NCBI RefSeq assembly: GCF_001557115.1
Contig: NZ_LSKQ01000116.1
Span: forward strand, 1-29,527
DNA from: Erythrobacter sp. CCH5-A1
GTDB lineage: Bacteria; Pseudomonadota; Alphaproteobacteria; Sphingomonadales; Sphingomonadaceae
Direction: 5' to 3'
Length of the DNA stretch: 29,527 nucleotides
The position numbers were made by a program, and so were the translations under genes. The notes beneath the pieces were generated by a model. That model searched no databases. It worked only from the letters and a program-made list of their open reading frames with translations, and had not been told where the DNA came from. Of this stretch, positions 1-7,678 are shown piece after piece. Each line of letters opens with the position of its first letter. Position 1 is the first letter of the stretch.

Positions 1-22
1 ATTACATACATATTTCCTTTCT

Positions 23-37
23 GCGCCGTCACGGCGC
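23..37. repeat. 15-bp palindrome after traU
   Basis: GCGCCGT and ACGGCGC arms flank one central base. On the minus strand this lies directly after the traU stop codon. No T-run follows, so it is not a typical intrinsic terminator. It could be an mRNA-stabilising or attenuating hairpin. On the minus strand an AAGGA-like ribosome site (about 13-18) and an ATG at 11-9 follow, so the next transfer gene probably starts at the window edge. Confidence 0.4.
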
Positions 38-1051
38 TCACATGCAGCAATTGCGCTTGCGCCACAGAAGGTAGCCGAAGTCCTCGCCGCCCACCGGATA
101 ACTGCGTCCCGCATCAGGTGGCATGGTCGAGGCACCGATCGGGGAACAGGCGTATTTGCCACTCACCGTCGCAATCGGATTGGTCATCTGGATGCGGTAT
201 TGCGACTTCTTGAGGATCGGCATGATGTACTTGCCGCACAGCGCACGCGAACCCGCGGTTCCAAAGGCAAGGCCCTGACGGTGCATCTTGAAGAGGAGAC
301 GTTCGGCAGCGAGCCGCGACGACTGGACAGGAGAGTTATGCGCCGCAATGTTGCCGTTCATCGGGAACATCGATCCGTTGCAGCCATCACACCAGAACAG
401 CTCGTCAAGCGGAAGGCGGGCGGTTGCGGCTGCGCAGTCCCCAGCGCAGGCGGCGACCGCGATAGGATTGGCGAAGAGAGCAACCTCGGGGTTGATCAGC
501 GTCGTCAGCGTGTCGTCGTTCCAGAGCGGATCGATCTCGGTGATGTAGGCGATGTCGAAGCTCGCGCTCTCAAAGCACAGGAAATCGGTCAGGATCTCCA
601 TCCAGTAGAGCAGCGGATAAACGTAGTAGTGCGCATGGTAATTGGCGGTGTTGGCTGTGCGCCCTCCCCCCATCTGCGGTGGTGTCACCTGGCCGCGGCC
701 GATGTCGAAGCCCGGATCAAGCTTCAAACCGCCAAGGTTGGGAAAGCACCAAGGCTTGGTGGTCACGTCGACCATCCGCGCCGGCTCCCAAAAGCCAACC
801 GCAAGACCGATGCGAGGGATCGGTGTGCCACACGCGCAAATCGGCAGATCGGGATTGTTGGTGTCGGGGCGCCCGGGCCAGAGCTTCGCGCCTCCCAGCG
901 AGATCGGGAAAATGCAGCTCCAGCAGATATCGGTCACCGGGTTGACGAATTTGCCGGTGCACTTCGACGGCGGTGTCTGAGCCGACGCGCTGACGGGCGA
1001 AAGCGCGAGGGCGAAAAGCGCGGCGAGCGTGAAGAGCAGACGGCGGATCAT
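38..1051 (-). CDS. traU: Conjugal transfer protein TraU
   Basis: 337-residue periplasmic protein of the F-type mating-pair/DNA-transfer machinery. In F, TraU is needed mainly for DNA transfer rather than pilus assembly, and it has a similar length. A Sec signal peptide is clear (hydrophobic residues 4-22, cleavage probably after ASA near 24). The mature part has many cysteines, including an ICWSC motif near residue 43 and an ICACG motif near 72, and it is rich in Gly and Pro, as expected for a disulfide-bonded TraU. The start overlaps the stop of the upstream small membrane gene by 4 bases (ATGA), which supports this start and translational coupling. It is the last complete gene of the transfer operon in this window; trbC, traN, traH and traG would be expected further left. 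Confidence 0.93.
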   Translation of the reverse strand: MIRRLLFTLAALFALALSPVSASAQTPPSKCTGKFVNPVTDICWSCIFPISLGGAKLWPGRPDTNNPDLPICACGTPIPRIGLAVGFWEPARMVDVTTKPWCFPNLGGLKLDPGFDIGRGQVTPPQMGGGRTANTANYHAHYYVYPLLYWMEILTDFLCFESASFDIAYITEIDPLWNDDTLTTLINPEVALFANPIAVAACAGDCAAATARLPLDELFWCDGCNGSMFPMNGNIAAHNSPVQSSRLAAERLLFKMHRQGLAFGTAGSRALCGKYIMPILKKSQYRIQMTNPIATVSGKYACSPIGASTMPPDAGRSYPVGGEDFGYLLWRKRNCCM

Positions 1052-1323
1052 TGGTCCGTCTCCGCAAGAAGCGCAGAAAGATGCGCATCATCGGCGCGGG
1101 TCTTGATCAACAGATAGACAGGCACGAGCGCGGCGAGGATCAGGAGCAACCCTGCCACGACCGCGCCCGCGCCGATCCCGATCGCGGCCCGCAGGGGGTC
1201 GATGGCCGCGACCGAGACAACAACCATCATGCTCAGCACAAGGATCGCCATGCGCATGACCTTCAGCGTGCGCGTCTCGGGCGCAGCCATGGGGGTCTTC
1301 AGCCAGTCGAGGACCGTCAGCAT
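1048..1323 (-). CDS. Small membrane protein in tra operon
   Basis: 91-residue protein that I cannot assign to a family. Two hydrophobic segments are visible (about 25-43 and 47-73), separated by a short polar loop with DPLRA. The N-terminus is polar and the C-terminal tail is charged (KTRADDAHLSALLAETDQ). It probably sits in the inner membrane with both ends on the same side. The ATG start overlaps the previous gene by 7 bases and the stop overlaps traU by 4, so it is translated as part of the chain between traW and traU. F has no equivalent here that I recognise. It may be an accessory assembly factor or an exclusion/immunity peptide; this is inference only. Confidence 0.7.
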   Translation of the reverse strand: MLTVLDWLKTPMAAPETRTLKVMRMAILVLSMMVVVSVAAIDPLRAAIGIGAGAVVAGLLLILAALVPVYLLIKTRADDAHLSALLAETDQ

Positions 1324-1577
1324 GGCGGCTCCTCCTCGAAAATTACCGATGAAGCTTCAGGCCGCTGCCCGAAGGCAATCACCACAAGGCACAGGAACAA
1401 TACAACCAAACATGTGGCGGCGGCGAAAAAGAGCGCAATTACGACGACATCGAGGACCCAGCCCCGTGCGTCAGGAAAAACGACAACGAGGAGCCTTGCC
1501 AGCAAGGCAAATCCAATCATCGCACATAGTAGAATGAGCGGATCCTTGTTGGATGTTCTAATAACCAGGCGCATCAC
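1317..1577 (-). CDS. Small membrane protein in tra operon
   Basis: 86-residue protein of unknown family. It has two strong hydrophobic segments (about 13-35 and 42-69), rich in Val, Leu, Ala and Phe, and a short acidic tail ending EEEPPC. The C-terminal Cys is unusual. The first codon is a GTG that overlaps the traW stop (GTGA); the next codon is ATG, so the true start could be one codon later. A purine-rich AGGGGG lies just upstream. Its tight packing with traW and the next small gene argues that it is real and coexpressed. Function is unknown; an inner-membrane accessory of the transfer channel is the simplest guess. Confidence 0.68.
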   Translation of the reverse strand: MMRLVIRTSNKDPLILLCAMIGFALLARLLVVVFPDARGWVLDVVVIALFFAAATCLVVLFLCLVVIAFGQRPEASSVIFEEEPPC

Positions 1578-2230
1578 CTTGCCCCCTTCGCTGGCAGGAC
1601 GATCTCACGCACCTCAAGCAGCTGACCCTTCTGCGAGACGACTGCGGGCACATGGGTGATCCCGAAATGGGCAGTGAGCTTACCGTGCTGATCGAAGAAG
1701 AACCGGCGCTGGTACTCAGACATCCGATCAAACGGCGAGCCCGACACGAAGATGATCTTGGCTCTGGCGCTCTCCCATTTCTTTGTCGCCCATTCGAGCT
1801 GGTCCGCATCTCGCCCGTCGACGAACACCAGATCGATAGGCATGTCGATCAGAGCGAGCGGGTTAACCCGCGCGCCGCGCGCCGCGATCACATTGCCCTT
1901 CTGATCGCGCACGTCGTTCTCGACCACGATGGACGGGTCGAACATCCAGCTGCGATCCTTCTGCGCCGCCGAGATGCCAGCGACAGGCAAAGGATTGCGC
2001 ACGCGGTGCTCGGTTTTGGCAACCAGCTCGCGCTGCATTCGCTCGATGCTGCCATTGCCCTCGAGGGTCTTCAGCTTCAGGTCGATCGTCGTGAGCAGAT
2101 CCGGCTCGGCAATCGGCCAGGTCTGCCCCATGACGCCGTAATCGCGCGCGAAAACGGTCGAGACCAGCGGCGCGACCGTGGTGAGGCTCAAGAGCGTGAA
2201 GCCCGTGGCAAGGATCGGCCACGCCCTCAC
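1574..2230 (-). CDS. traW: Pilus assembly protein TraW
   Basis: 218-residue periplasmic F-pilus assembly protein. In F, TraW works with TrbC in building the pilus and mating pair. An N-terminal signal sequence (hydrophobic 5-27) is followed by a family-typical start of the mature protein, RDYGVMGQTWPIAEPDLL. The rest is soluble, with a C-terminal part containing FVSGSPFDRM and THVPAVVS, which resembles the thioredoxin-like TrbC/TraW fold. The start codon is GTG and overlaps the upstream peptidase stop as GTGA. Length matches the family (F TraW is about 210 residues). The order traF-peptidase, traW, small ORFs, traU fits F-type clusters of alphaproteobacterial plasmids. Confidence 0.92.
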   Translation of the reverse strand: MRAWPILATGFTLLSLTTVAPLVSTVFARDYGVMGQTWPIAEPDLLTTIDLKLKTLEGNGSIERMQRELVAKTEHRVRNPLPVAGISAAQKDRSWMFDPSIVVENDVRDQKGNVIAARGARVNPLALIDMPIDLVFVDGRDADQLEWATKKWESARAKIIFVSGSPFDRMSEYQRRFFFDQHGKLTAHFGITHVPAVVSQKGQLLEVREIVLPAKGAR

Positions 2231-2751
2231 AGGATGGGTGTCCCTGTGCCAAGAATTGCCTTGCGGCAGGCAAAGCCGATTTCGGCATAGCGGCTGTCGA
2301 ACCCGTCAGGATGGTCCGTGCCAACGTAGAAGCAGTCGCGGGGCACACGTCCAGTCGGCCCGGGGTGCAGAGGCTCGCCCAGACGGGTGCGCGGCTTGAT
2401 GCGGGCCACCTTGACGCCATCGACGTAGACCAAGCCATAGCGGTGCTCAACCAGCGCGCCGGGCATGCCGATCACCTGCTTGCCGAAGGGCCCCTGGTCC
2501 GGGCCGAAATGGCGACTGACCAGCTCACCGGGCGGAGGGACGAAAAACACATAGTCGCCCTTCTCAGGCTGCTTGCCCGCGCTGACAAAAAACGCCCAGT
2601 TCGGCAGGCTTTCGCTCACGTTGATCATGAAGGAATGGCTTTCCTGCCAGGCTGCAATCGCATTGTGGGAGACGATCCCCGCAGCGAGCACGCCAATCAT
2701 CGCCCAGCGGGCAAGCACCGAAGGACGGCGGGTGGATGCCGACGCGCTCAC
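2227..2751 (-). CDS. traF: S26-family signal peptidase (TraF-like)
   Basis: 174-residue membrane-anchored serine peptidase of family S26 (RP4 TraF/TrhF type), which matures pilin or other exported transfer proteins. One N-terminal hydrophobic segment (about 14-34) anchors it. The catalytic Ser is probably Ser48 in SESLPNW (family pattern S-[ML]-P), and the general-base Lys is Lys91 in GKQVIGMPG, which matches the usual KRVIGxPGD box. The C-terminal C-F-Y-V-G-x-D-x-P-x-G-F-D-S-R-Y box is also present and agrees with the S26 pattern GDN....DSRYFG. The start is GTG, overlapping the lipoprotein stop by 4 bases. This is the RP4-type TraF peptidase, not the thioredoxin-like F TraF. In classical F, pilin is cut by host LepB, so a plasmid-encoded peptidase is a notable addition. 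Confidence 0.88.
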   Translation of the reverse strand: MSASASTRRPSVLARWAMIGVLAAGIVSHNAIAAWQESHSFMINVSESLPNWAFFVSAGKQPEKGDYVFFVPPPGELVSRHFGPDQGPFGKQVIGMPGALVEHRYGLVYVDGVKVARIKPRTRLGEPLHPGPTGRVPRDCFYVGTDHPDGFDSRYAEIGFACRKAILGTGTPIL

Positions 2752-3326
2752 CGGTCTTCATCCACGGGGATGTTGCGATCGCCTGTAGCGGCTTCCACGA
2801 CATCGGGCGACGGACTTGGCGGGGCAGCCATCCGCGGAGCGGAGGGACGACCCATCGACCTTTGGCGTTCATCAATCCGGCGCTGATCTTCTTCGAACCG
2901 TCGATCAAAGGCCTTGCGATTTTCCTCGAATCGCCGGTCAAACTCCTCCACCCTCTCATCGAACCGCTTGCGGAACTGCTCGCTGCGTTCATCGAACCGA
3001 CGATCGAAATCGGAGAAGGCGTCACCCCGCGCGCCAGTCTGGCCGCCGCCAGCACCGGGTGCCCGGAACCCCTCGGGAAGCTCCATCTCTATGGAGGACT
3101 CCTTGCCGTCAGCGTCCCTGACGCGCATTTTCATGCCGTTCTCGGTCTCGACGATATCGGCGCTCACTTCAGCACCATCGGGACCTGTCATGCGCATGGT
3201 CGTGGCATTGGGGTCGCGATCTACGGGGGGCTCCTCGGTCTTGCCGCAGCCGGAAAGCGCGACAACAGCCAGAAGGACCACCGCCAGCACCGATCCGCGA
3301 AGGGGTGACATCGGCGAATTGTGCAT
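2748..3326 (-). CDS. Lipoprotein with four 11-residue repeats
   Basis: 192-residue predicted lipoprotein of unknown family. The signal peptide ends in a lipobox LSGC, with Cys27 as the lipidated residue. Residues 30-85 are a small polar domain. Residues 107-150 hold four tandem 11-residue repeats with pattern F-x-[RK]-R-F-[DE]-E-x(4), very rich in Arg, Glu, Asp and Phe, followed by a weaker IDERQRS continuation. This hendecad periodicity predicts a long, highly charged helix or coiled coil. The tail is Pro-rich and acidic. An ATG preceded by GGAGG supports the start; an alternative ATG lies five codons later. It sits between trbI and the peptidase gene in the transfer operon, so it may be an envelope factor for mating-pair formation or surface exclusion. 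That role is inferred from position only. Confidence 0.82.
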   Translation of the reverse strand: MHNSPMSPLRGSVLAVVLLAVVALSGCGKTEEPPVDRDPNATTMRMTGPDGAEVSADIVETENGMKMRVRDADGKESSIEMELPEGFRAPGAGGGQTGARGDAFSDFDRRFDERSEQFRKRFDERVEEFDRRFEENRKAFDRRFEEDQRRIDERQRSMGRPSAPRMAAPPSPSPDVVEAATGDRNIPVDEDR

Positions 3327-3350
3327 GGCGGCGGCCCTCCCCTGCCCGAC

Positions 3351-3947
3351 CTACTGGCCCGGTACCGGCATCGCGGCCGGACCATTGGGCAGTTGCTGCT
3401 GCGGCGCATACGCGGGGGGCGGAGCGGATGCGGGTGCGGCAGGCGGGGGGACTTTGGCATAGATGGCGTTGCGCACATCAGCCGTGATGTCAGGCACGTT
3501 CTGCGAGAGCACCGCCTCGCCGACCATCACCGTGGTGCCGTCGGCACCGCGCGCTTTCAGCTCCTCGCCGAGCGCGGCCATGAAGGCCTGCGTCTGCTGC
3601 GTCACGACCTCGGGCGGCGTATTGCTCCGTGCCTGCGCTTGCACATACTCGCCGATGATCTGCTCGAGCCTGACGCTGGCGATCGGCGCCTTGACTACGG
3701 AAGGATCAAGAATGTTCTTGGTGACCCACGCGCCCCACAGAAGCGCGACAACCGCGAAACCGCTCAACAGGAATGCGCTCGGTGGAAGGCCCTTGCGGCG
3801 CTGACTCGATCGGGGTGCGGAAGGCCCGGACGCCGTGTTTGCCGTGCCGCCATGGGATTTGGACACGCCATGGTCGATCTCCACGAAAGCAGAAGGCGCG
3901 CTGTGGGTCTGCGACGGTGGCGGGATGAGAGTGAGCTGCTCGGACAT
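3351..3947 (-). CDS. trbI: Type-F transfer protein TrbI
   Basis: 198-residue inner-membrane protein of the F-type system. In F, TrbI affects pilus outgrowth and retraction. The sequence shows a cytoplasmic Ser/Pro-rich N-terminus (1-55), one transmembrane segment (about 58-76) and a periplasmic domain with an amphipathic part around residues 90-165. The C-terminal 40 residues are Pro/Ala/Gln-rich. The central region (APIASVRLEQIIGEYVQAQAR) is typical of TrbI. The open frame extends far upstream, but the start is placed at the ATG beginning MSEQLTL because it follows the upstream gene's stop by 2 bases. Longer than F TrbI (128 residues) because of the N- and C-terminal low-complexity extensions. 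Confidence 0.85.
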   Translation of the reverse strand: MSEQLTLIPPPSQTHSAPSAFVEIDHGVSKSHGGTANTASGPSAPRSSQRRKGLPPSAFLLSGFAVVALLWGAWVTKNILDPSVVKAPIASVRLEQIIGEYVQAQARSNTPPEVVTQQTQAFMAALGEELKARGADGTTVMVGEAVLSQNVPDITADVRNAIYAKVPPPAAPASAPPPAYAPQQQLPNGPAAMPVPGQ

Positions 3948-3949
3948 GA

Positions 3950-4381
3950 TCAATCCTTTCGCGGGGCCGGGTCGGCCGAAAACACGGCGGCCAGCGAGCG
4001 ATATCGCGCCGCGCTGACAATCAGGAACAGGACGAGGGTCACAAGCGCGAGCTGGCGGACAAAGATCACCTGACGGGCAGGTTCCGCTTCGCCAAAGCGC
4101 ACGGAGAGATTGGCGAGATGGGCGAAGAAGCCTTCGGCCGAAAACGCGCCAAGCGCCATGAAGAAGACCGCATAGAGCCCAAACGTGGTGAGCAAAGTCA
4201 GCGCCAACCACCCGGACAGGCGAAGGGTGAAATAGCACAGCTCCGCAACGACTTCCCGTAGGGACAAGCGGCCTGTGGCGGCGGTACGATGTCTGCTAAC
4301 AGGCTCGACCGCCAAGGGGATGATCCCCGCACCGCCGCCGCGCGAGGCCCTCTGGAAACGGCCGTGAAGGAGCGCGTTCAT
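3950..4381 (-). CDS. Membrane protein between traC and trbI
   Basis: 143-residue protein with no family I can name. The N-terminal 40 residues are basic. Hydrophobic segments lie at about 48-83 (probably one or two crossings) and 107-127. The ATG overlaps the traC stop as ATGA, and the gene ends 2 bases before trbI, so it is translated in chain with both. In F this place is occupied by other small genes, so this looks like a lineage-specific inner-membrane component. A chaperone-like or regulatory role for TraC or TrbI is possible from position, but nothing in the sequence proves it. Confidence 0.72.
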   Translation of the reverse strand: MNALLHGRFQRASRGGGAGIIPLAVEPVSRHRTAATGRLSLREVVAELCYFTLRLSGWLALTLLTTFGLYAVFFMALGAFSAEGFFAHLANLSVRFGEAEPARQVIFVRQLALVTLVLFLIVSAARYRSLAAVFSADPAPRKD

Positions 4382-6936
4382 TCCGCCGCCTCCCGCATCA
4401 TCTCGCGCTCCAGATGGGGGAAAGCGACCATCTCGATCGCCTCATCCATCGTGAAGCCCTCTTCCATGAGCCGCTCGATGCGCCCGAACACGGCGGGGGA
4501 AGACGAATAGAGCGTTGCCGAATAGGGATCGAGCACCAGGCGGCCTACCGCCAGCGTATCAGGGCCCTTGATCATCACGTCCGAGTAATCCGTGCCGCTA
4601 CGCTTCAGAGACCGGAGCAAGGCTTCCGTATAGGCGTCCATGTCGAAGCGGCCGTGCTTCTGAAAATCCGCGATGGTCTCGGGCTTCTGCTGTAGGATGA
4701 CGGACCAGTCGGAGTTCTCGAGCGCAGCCAGCGAGCCTTCCGACTTGTAGTAGTCGTTGAGCGACTGGGTCGCGGTGATGAGCGAGGCTCCATACTTGCG
4801 GCAGGTGCGGCTGTATGTCTCGACGAAGTCAGCCATCGATCCGCCCCGCAGCATCTGCCAAGCCTCGTCGATCAGCAGGGCCTTGGGGATCTCGCGGTTG
4901 ATCTTGCGCATGCTCTGCGAAGACAGGAACATGATCGCGGTTAGAACAACCGAGCGCAGTTCCTCGCGGCTCGACAGGTCGGAAAGCTCGAAGACGGTGA
5001 AGTCGGACGACATGTCGACCGTCGCCTCGCCCATGAAGAACCGGCCATAGGTGCCCTTCGAGGAGAACGGGAACATGGCGGTCGCGAGATCCTCGGCCGC
5101 GAGGCTGCCATGGGACACAAGCACCTCGATCACGTCATCGATGGAGCCATCCCTGCCCTTGGCATGCCAGGCTTGCCCAACCGCATTGTCGATGAGGCCG
5201 CGCTCGGTATCGTTCAAGTGATCCACATGCCGCGCCATCTGGCCGATGATGGATTTGAGCATGGCGAGCGCATCGACGAGGTAGTCCTCATCGCTGTCGA
5301 TCAGGTCGGCGTCGATCATCGAAAAGGGGTTGAGGCTGAACCCGTCACGCAGGCGAAACTCGACGAACTTGCCGCCCAGCATCTTGGCCATGTGTTCGAA
5401 CGAACGCCCGTCATCAATCACGATAATCCGCGCGCCAATGCCTGCAAAGGCGGCGCACAGCTCCTGGAGTGCAACCGACTTGCCCGAGCCCGATTTGCCG
5501 AACACCGCCACGTTGTGGTTGCCCGCGCTGTTCTCGAAGGGCGACCAGAAAAAGGGCTGCCCGCGCCGCCCGATGAACATCAGGTGCGGCTTGGCCCCGC
5601 CAAGGAACTCACCCTGAAGCGGTGCGAGGTTGGCAGCGGTTGTGGTGAGCATGGTGCGCAGCCGCTTCATGCGCTTGAGATCGACATCGAGCCCGTTGCC
5701 AAGGGTCATCGGCAGACAAGACATGAAGGCCATGATCTGCAGGAAGCGCTCGTCGAGCAGATCCCAACCGGCCGCCTTGTAGATCGACTTGATGGTGCGC
5801 TCGTTCGCATCGCCCTTCCCCTTCGGGCTCATGATGCCAACCGTGTAATAGACCTGCACAAGCTTGCGCCCCAGGCGCAACTCCTGCTGGACATGCTCCC
5901 ACTCGCGGCTCTGGTCCTTCAGCTGCGGCAAAAGCCTCGCTGAAGGCGTATCGGCAAGGCTCGAGGTCCGCATGAACTTGTAACCGGCCTTCGAACTCGC
6001 CGCTTCCTCATCCTGATAAACGATGCACAGGCTGGTCATGGTCGGGCAGCCCGGGCGCAGCTTGTCAGCGAACATATCGCCGATGACCTTCTGGCAATCC
6101 CATGGCGCCCAGCGTGTCGGCAGGTTGCGAACCGAGAAGAAGCGGTAATCGAAGGTGTCGGGGCGGATCTCCTCGAACTCAGTGTCCCCGCCCAGCGTGG
6201 TCACGGCCCGCAGCGGCTCGCAGGAGACGAGGATGCGATCGGCTTGCACCACGGTCTGCACATCACGGCGCACGCACTGGTCCGCGATGGGATCGAGCTC
6301 GCAGTATTCCTCGACATGGTCGGAGACATCGAACGCCGGAGCGGTCAGGTCATCGATGAGGGCGATAAGGTCGACCGGAGAGTAGCGGCTCACATCAACA
6401 TTGATCGATTGGAGCAGCGAGGTGATCGAGTCGCGAACCGTGATCAGTTCCTCGACACTGCCCTTACCAAGCTTGAAGGAGACAGAAAGGACGCAGCGGT
6501 GCTGGCGCACGTGGAAGGGTCCATCCTGCGCCAGCGAGTTCCATGCGCCATGCCCCAACATCCGCGAACGATGCTCGGCGATCTTCTTGTGCACGCCGCC
6601 GGCAGCGTAGCGCGGCAAAGCATAGCGCGCGATCGTCTGCCCGACCCGGGGGCTCTGGAACGAAAGGATTTGCAACCGCGAGCACGGCGGCATCGCCTCG
6701 GACAGGAATTGGGCGAGGATTTCACCAGTGCGTTCATCGGCACCGATAAGCGGCGCAACCTCGAGGGCAAAAGCGATCGAGTCCGTTTGGTAGAAGATCT
6801 GGGTCTTCGGATCGAAGCTGCGATAGGGAAGCCATTGCGCCAGCATCGGCGCACCGTGGCCGGGTGTCCCTTCATCGGGCGCATGCTCGTCCCCGAACAG
6901 ACGGGCGAACCAGCTTTTCTTGCTCGCAGCGGGCAT
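4378..6936 (-). CDS. traC: Type IV secretion ATPase TraC
   Basis: 852-residue VirB4-class ATPase that powers pilus assembly at the cytoplasmic face of the inner membrane. Walker A is GKSGSGKS at 480-487; Walker B is ALLIDEAW at 686-693. The TATQS segment near 721-725 matches the conserved motif after Walker B. The N-terminal 450 residues form the TraC-type domain, with no strong transmembrane segment, so it should be peripheral and held by TraV/TraL partners. F TraC is about 875 residues, so length is normal. The ATG start follows the traV stop by 3 bases; its own stop overlaps the next gene by 4 bases. No missing motif is seen, so it should be active. Confidence 0.96.
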   Translation of the reverse strand: MPAASKKSWFARLFGDEHAPDEGTPGHGAPMLAQWLPYRSFDPKTQIFYQTDSIAFALEVAPLIGADERTGEILAQFLSEAMPPCSRLQILSFQSPRVGQTIARYALPRYAAGGVHKKIAEHRSRMLGHGAWNSLAQDGPFHVRQHRCVLSVSFKLGKGSVEELITVRDSITSLLQSINVDVSRYSPVDLIALIDDLTAPAFDVSDHVEEYCELDPIADQCVRRDVQTVVQADRILVSCEPLRAVTTLGGDTEFEEIRPDTFDYRFFSVRNLPTRWAPWDCQKVIGDMFADKLRPGCPTMTSLCIVYQDEEAASSKAGYKFMRTSSLADTPSARLLPQLKDQSREWEHVQQELRLGRKLVQVYYTVGIMSPKGKGDANERTIKSIYKAAGWDLLDERFLQIMAFMSCLPMTLGNGLDVDLKRMKRLRTMLTTTAANLAPLQGEFLGGAKPHLMFIGRRGQPFFWSPFENSAGNHNVAVFGKSGSGKSVALQELCAAFAGIGARIIVIDDGRSFEHMAKMLGGKFVEFRLRDGFSLNPFSMIDADLIDSDEDYLVDALAMLKSIIGQMARHVDHLNDTERGLIDNAVGQAWHAKGRDGSIDDVIEVLVSHGSLAAEDLATAMFPFSSKGTYGRFFMGEATVDMSSDFTVFELSDLSSREELRSVVLTAIMFLSSQSMRKINREIPKALLIDEAWQMLRGGSMADFVETYSRTCRKYGASLITATQSLNDYYKSEGSLAALENSDWSVILQQKPETIADFQKHGRFDMDAYTEALLRSLKRSGTDYSDVMIKGPDTLAVGRLVLDPYSATLYSSSPAVFGRIERLMEEGFTMDEAIEMVAFPHLEREMMREAAE

Positions 6937-6939
6937 CGC

Positions 6940-7677
6940 CTATTCCTCCACAACCGGGTTGAACGACTGCGGGCGGTTCGCCGGAGCATCAACGGGAGCA
7001 GAGTCGCCACCCGCCGCGCTTTTGGCTGCCTTGGCCGCTGCGCGGGCGCGCGCAGCAGCGACGGCTTCGGCCGACGGCATGCCGGGATCTTTCATGCTGA
7101 TGCGCGCCGCCGTGCTCACGGCACCCTCGCCCCCGACGCTAACTTCTTCGCCGAGCTGCGCGAGGATCTCGGGATTGACCGTCAGGTTGACGGTCTGTGC
7201 GAGCGCCGCGCCGTGTGAGGCACTCGCTTGCATCCATGCGCCGTTGTCCACCACCGCATTGACGACGCTGGTCTCGTGGTAGCGGCCCGCCCGATCGACA
7301 TGCGCCGGGAACACGATGCGCAACACCTTCTGCTGTCCGGGCACGACCACGGTTTGCGGGCCAGCGGCGAGCGCCACCGTGCCCGGCTGCATCTCGCGAA
7401 CGGGCGCACGATAGGGCCCTGCAGGAACATAGCTCGCATCGCCGGTGATCTCTGCGAGCGCGCGGTCGTCTATGACGGTCGCAGGCGAGCAGGAGCCCTC
7501 CCCTGCCGGACCGCAGTTGAACTTCCCGTTGATGTTCGTTCCGAACGTCGTGCAGCCGGCAAGAAACAGCAGCCCACCACCGATCGCAGCGATACGCCGC
7601 CGCGTCAAAGGTGGCCGCCAGTTCGCAGCCGAACCATGCGGCAGACAGATCACATCAGGAAGAGACTTACGCTTCAT
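6940..7677 (-). CDS. traV: Outer-membrane core lipoprotein TraV
   Basis: 245-residue VirB7-like lipoprotein that anchors the TraK/TraB core complex to the outer membrane. A lipobox LAGC gives lipidated Cys42, directly followed by the TraV hallmark TTFGTNINGKFNCGPAGEGSC, with two further cysteines. The middle part is Pro/Gly-rich, and residues 205-232 are Ala-rich. The hydrophilic stretch before the signal core (about 28 residues) is longer than usual for a lipoprotein, so a later non-ATG start is possible. It lies 1 base after the DsbC-like gene and 3 bases before traC, matching the usual traV-traC pairing. Confidence 0.9.
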   Translation of the reverse strand: MKRKSLPDVICLPHGSAANWRPPLTRRRIAAIGGGLLFLAGCTTFGTNINGKFNCGPAGEGSCSPATVIDDRALAEITGDASYVPAGPYRAPVREMQPGTVALAAGPQTVVVPGQQKVLRIVFPAHVDRAGRYHETSVVNAVVDNGAWMQASASHGAALAQTVNLTVNPEILAQLGEEVSVGGEGAVSTAARISMKDPGMPSAEAVAAARARAAAKAAKSAAGGDSAPVDAPANRPQSFNPVVEE

Positions 7678-7678
7678 G

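Noticed and set aside
200..1117. 305-residue plus-strand open frame opposite traU
   Set aside because: traU on the other strand has a signal peptide, conserved Cys motifs and an operon overlap; the antisense product is Arg-rich and without domain.
3948..4238. N-terminal extension of the trbI frame
   Set aside because: It overlaps the upstream membrane gene in another frame; the MSEQL start follows that gene's stop by 2 bases.
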